Assembly: GCA_023451375.1 (NCBI GenBank)
Contig: JAEXZS010000093.1
Coordinates: 1-64,000, forward strand
DNA length: 64,000 nucleotides
Source of the DNA: Pseudomonadota bacterium
GTDB taxonomy: Bacteria > Pseudomonadota > Alphaproteobacteria > Caulobacterales > Caulobacteraceae
Reading direction: 5' to 3'
The notes under the pieces were generated by a model, which searched no databases, was not told the DNA's origin, and saw only the letters and a program-made list of their open reading frames with translations. Within the stretch, counting starts at the first letter, position 1, and each line of letters starts with the position of its first letter. This document shows positions 62,410 through 64,000 of the stretch, one piece after another. Made by a program: the position numbers and the translations under genes.

Positions 62410-62961
62410 AATCAACCCCAGGATGGCCGCGTTCTTCTGCACGTCGCAGACAACCTTCGTCGCCTGCGCCTCTCTTCGGGGCTGAGTCAGGCCGCCCTTG
62501 CCGAGCGCGCAGGTCTAGGCAGGCGAACGATCAACGCGATGGAGGCCGGTGACATGAACATCAGCCTGTCGAAGCTGGACGCTATTGCGCATGCGCTGGG
62601 CGTGACTTTCGTTGAACTGGTCAGGGATCCTGCCGCCTCGCTTCCCCGGCTGAACGTGGAAGCGTGGCGTGGTTCTTCGTCAGGTAGCGTAGCCACGTTG
62701 CTGGGGGCCGCGCCTGCGTCCCGGGAGGTCCAACTCTGGCATTGGCGGCTGGGGCCGGGAGATCGGTATCAGGCGGAACCGGACCCGACAGGCTGGACCG
62801 AGATGATTTTCGTGACCGAGGGAGTTCTGCGGCTGGAGTTGAGCGGTGTGGGCCAAGACATCTCGACTGGTGAGTTCGCGATCTACCGAAGCGATCAGGA
62901 TTACGCCTATTCAAATGTGTCTGATCGCGATGTCAGCTTCGTTCGCAACGTGGTGGCGTAA
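62392..62961 (+). CDS. XRE-cupin transcriptional regulator
   Basis: About 189 residues. Helix-turn-helix at about 17-72 (LRRLRLSSGLSQAALAERAG, ALGVTFVELVRDP) and a C-terminal cupin barrel (WHWRLGPGDRYQAEPDPTGW, GVLRLELSGVGQDISTGEFA). This architecture (PuuR/SutR-like) usually senses a small ligand such as an amine or amino acid and represses a divergent transporter. The start is uncertain: no ribosome binding site precedes ATG 62392, and the operator-like dyad overlaps it, so translation may be leaderless or begin later. Confidence 0.8.
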   Translation: MSDILHNQPQDGRVLLHVADNLRRLRLSSGLSQAALAERAGLGRRTINAMEAGDMNISLSKLDAIAHALGVTFVELVRDPAASLPRLNVEAWRGSSSGSVATLLGAAPASREVQLWHWRLGPGDRYQAEPDPTGWTEMIFVTEGVLRLELSGVGQDISTGEFAIYRSDQDYAYSNVSDRDVSFVRNVVA

Positions 62962-63241
62962 CGCCCTGGTCCATGTCCGCTACGGATCGAAAGCGGTATC
63001 GAAGTCATCGGCAGGTCGGACGTCCGCTTTCTAGCAGGCAGGCAATGTCCGTTTCTGGCGCGTCTGCGACATCACGGGCAGCGCGCGGTGAGTATGCAGG
63101 GTCCTCTAGTTGAGTATCTTGAGGCCTCGGGTCAGGCTGCCTATCCCAGCCTCCAAAGCGCTGTGCGATTGTGAGGGGCTGCGGTTGCAGATAGGTCTGA
63201 CCTAGAATGCGGGCCGATCGCCTGCGTACGCGGGGGATCGC
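62962..63241. other. Intergenic stretch before the right-edge gene
   Basis: 280 bases without a supportable gene, repeat or RNA. It presumably holds the promoter of the gene at 63242. Confidence 0.35.
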
Positions 63242-64000
63242 ATGTCTGAGGCCGAAGTCGAGGCGCGTTCAAGGTCGCGCTTCAAGTGGCCGTTGAGCCG
63301 TACCCGCCTCATCGAATTGACGGTGGTCGTTTTCGGGGTGGTGATCGCCCTCGGTATGGAGAGTGTGGCCGAGGAAATCAGACTTCAAGGCGATGCTCGC
63401 GAACTGGAGTCTGCATTCCAGAGCGAAGTCTTTTACGCGGTGGTCTACAGTTGGGAGAGACAGGCCGCCGAGCCCTGCTTGTCGCAACGGTTGGCGTCAC
63501 TAGCGCAGCGCGTTGCCGCGGCGGGCGAGGGGCCATGGACGGCCGAACCCGACTTCCGTCGGGTTGCTGGCGGACTAGAGTTCGCCACGCCTCAAACCTA
63601 TCGCTCGCCTTCTCGGCAGTGGATGACAACGACGTTTGATCGCGCTCTCAGCACCGAGGCGTTCAAGCGAATTCCTCGCGACAGAGCGGCCGAGTATGCT
63701 GGCATCTTCGGTCTGATGGCCGAGCGACGGGATGCCAACAGTGCGGAGTTCCTCTCTGCGGCGGCGCTAGCGCCATTGGCTTACGATGGCGTGGAGATGA
63801 ATGCTGAAATCAAGGCCGACATGTTGCAACAGATCGCCCTCGTCGACCGCCATCGGGCCTTGGCCCTCGTTTCGAGCGACCTCATCATTGAGGCCGCTCT
63901 CGCGTTACCTGGAAACGGCGTCCGTTCCGCTATTCGCGAAAACCGCAACCTCTTCACCGAAATGGGGCAGCGGGCGAGGGAAGGTCATGGCGCTTGCGTT
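63242..64000 (+). CDS. Membrane-anchored protein of unknown function (runs off the right edge)
   Basis: 253 codons visible and open to the edge, from an ATG with GGGGGATCGC upstream. One membrane helix follows a basic N-terminus (RLIELTVVVFGVVIALGMES, about 23-42). The rest is soluble and mainly helical (SVAEEIRLQGDARELESAFQ; QQIALVDRHRALALVSSDLI), probably periplasmic or cytoplasmic depending on orientation. No family is recognised. No stop is present in the window. Confidence 0.7.
   Translation, partial: MSEAEVEARSRSRFKWPLSRTRLIELTVVVFGVVIALGMESVAEEIRLQGDARELESAFQSEVFYAVVYSWERQAAEPCLSQRLASLAQRVAAAGEGPWTAEPDFRRVAGGLEFATPQTYRSPSRQWMTTTFDRALSTEAFKRIPRDRAAEYAGIFGLMAERRDANSAEFLSAAALAPLAYDGVEMNAEIKADMLQQIALVDRHRALALVSSDLIIEAALALPGNGVRSAIRENRNLFTEMGQRAREGHGACV

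Overview
The window is high-G+C DNA that reads like a chromosomal segment of an alphaproteobacterium, most likely Caulobacterales (Brevundimonas- or Caulobacter-like). The pointers are three TonB-dependent receptors, a FecI/FecR/receptor unit tied to a lasso-peptide isopeptidase, fused lasso B proteins (RRE plus protease), many short head-to-tail operons, and stress regulators. I saw no rRNA, tRNA or CRISPR. The taxonomic call is inference from gene content.

1-6250: a defence remnant. An IS3-family (IS407/IS511-type) end occupies 1-125 and has cut off the nuclease end of a Type ISP restriction-modification gene (126-4765). A nucleotidyltransferase-HEPN protein and a MAPEG membrane protein follow.

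6500-18050: a lasso peptide island, the most distinctive part of the window. FecI sigma, FecR, an STN-type TonB receptor and a prolyl-oligopeptidase-like isopeptidase run rightward. A 38-residue precursor gene (15831-15947), the fused leader-binding/protease gene B and the cyclase gene C run leftward and meet the isopeptidase tail to tail. XRE and two GntR regulators flank them. The precursor ends in a LTR leader signature followed by the core GGFINTVQEADKRPYLEMA, predicting a nine-residue Gly1-Glu9 ring. The isopeptidase is split by a frameshift at a run of eight G.

18100-49200: an oxidative and electrophile stress region. It holds three Msr loci (two MsrA, one MsrB, plus one MsrB-like protein without the catalytic cysteine), two paralogous peroxiredoxin-like proteins, glutaredoxin, a thioredoxin-like protein, Dps, GST, quinone-reductase-like and OsmC-fusion proteins, DoxX, and many local regulators (TetR, LysR, MarR, HxlR). 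Two regulatory motifs are visible: a duplicated TetR-type operator at 21550-21587, and a TATGCG/CGCATA dyad in front of two MarR genes and the OsmC-fusion/LysR pair. Embedded in this part is a divergent pair of HEPN-motif proteins (23105-25478). Metabolic genes include thiolase, GAPDH, a shortened PabB-like protein and KduI.

49700-61300: metal and catechol-type uptake. A TonB receptor diverges from an ABC-2 exporter operon (ATPase, two permeases, a PepSY protein interrupted by one amber codon) around a Zur-like palindrome. A second siderophore-type receptor is followed by a tannase/feruloyl-esterase gene and preceded by a DUF2946-like gene.

61400-64000: an EamA transporter diverges from an XRE-cupin regulator, and a membrane-anchored protein of unknown function runs off the right edge.
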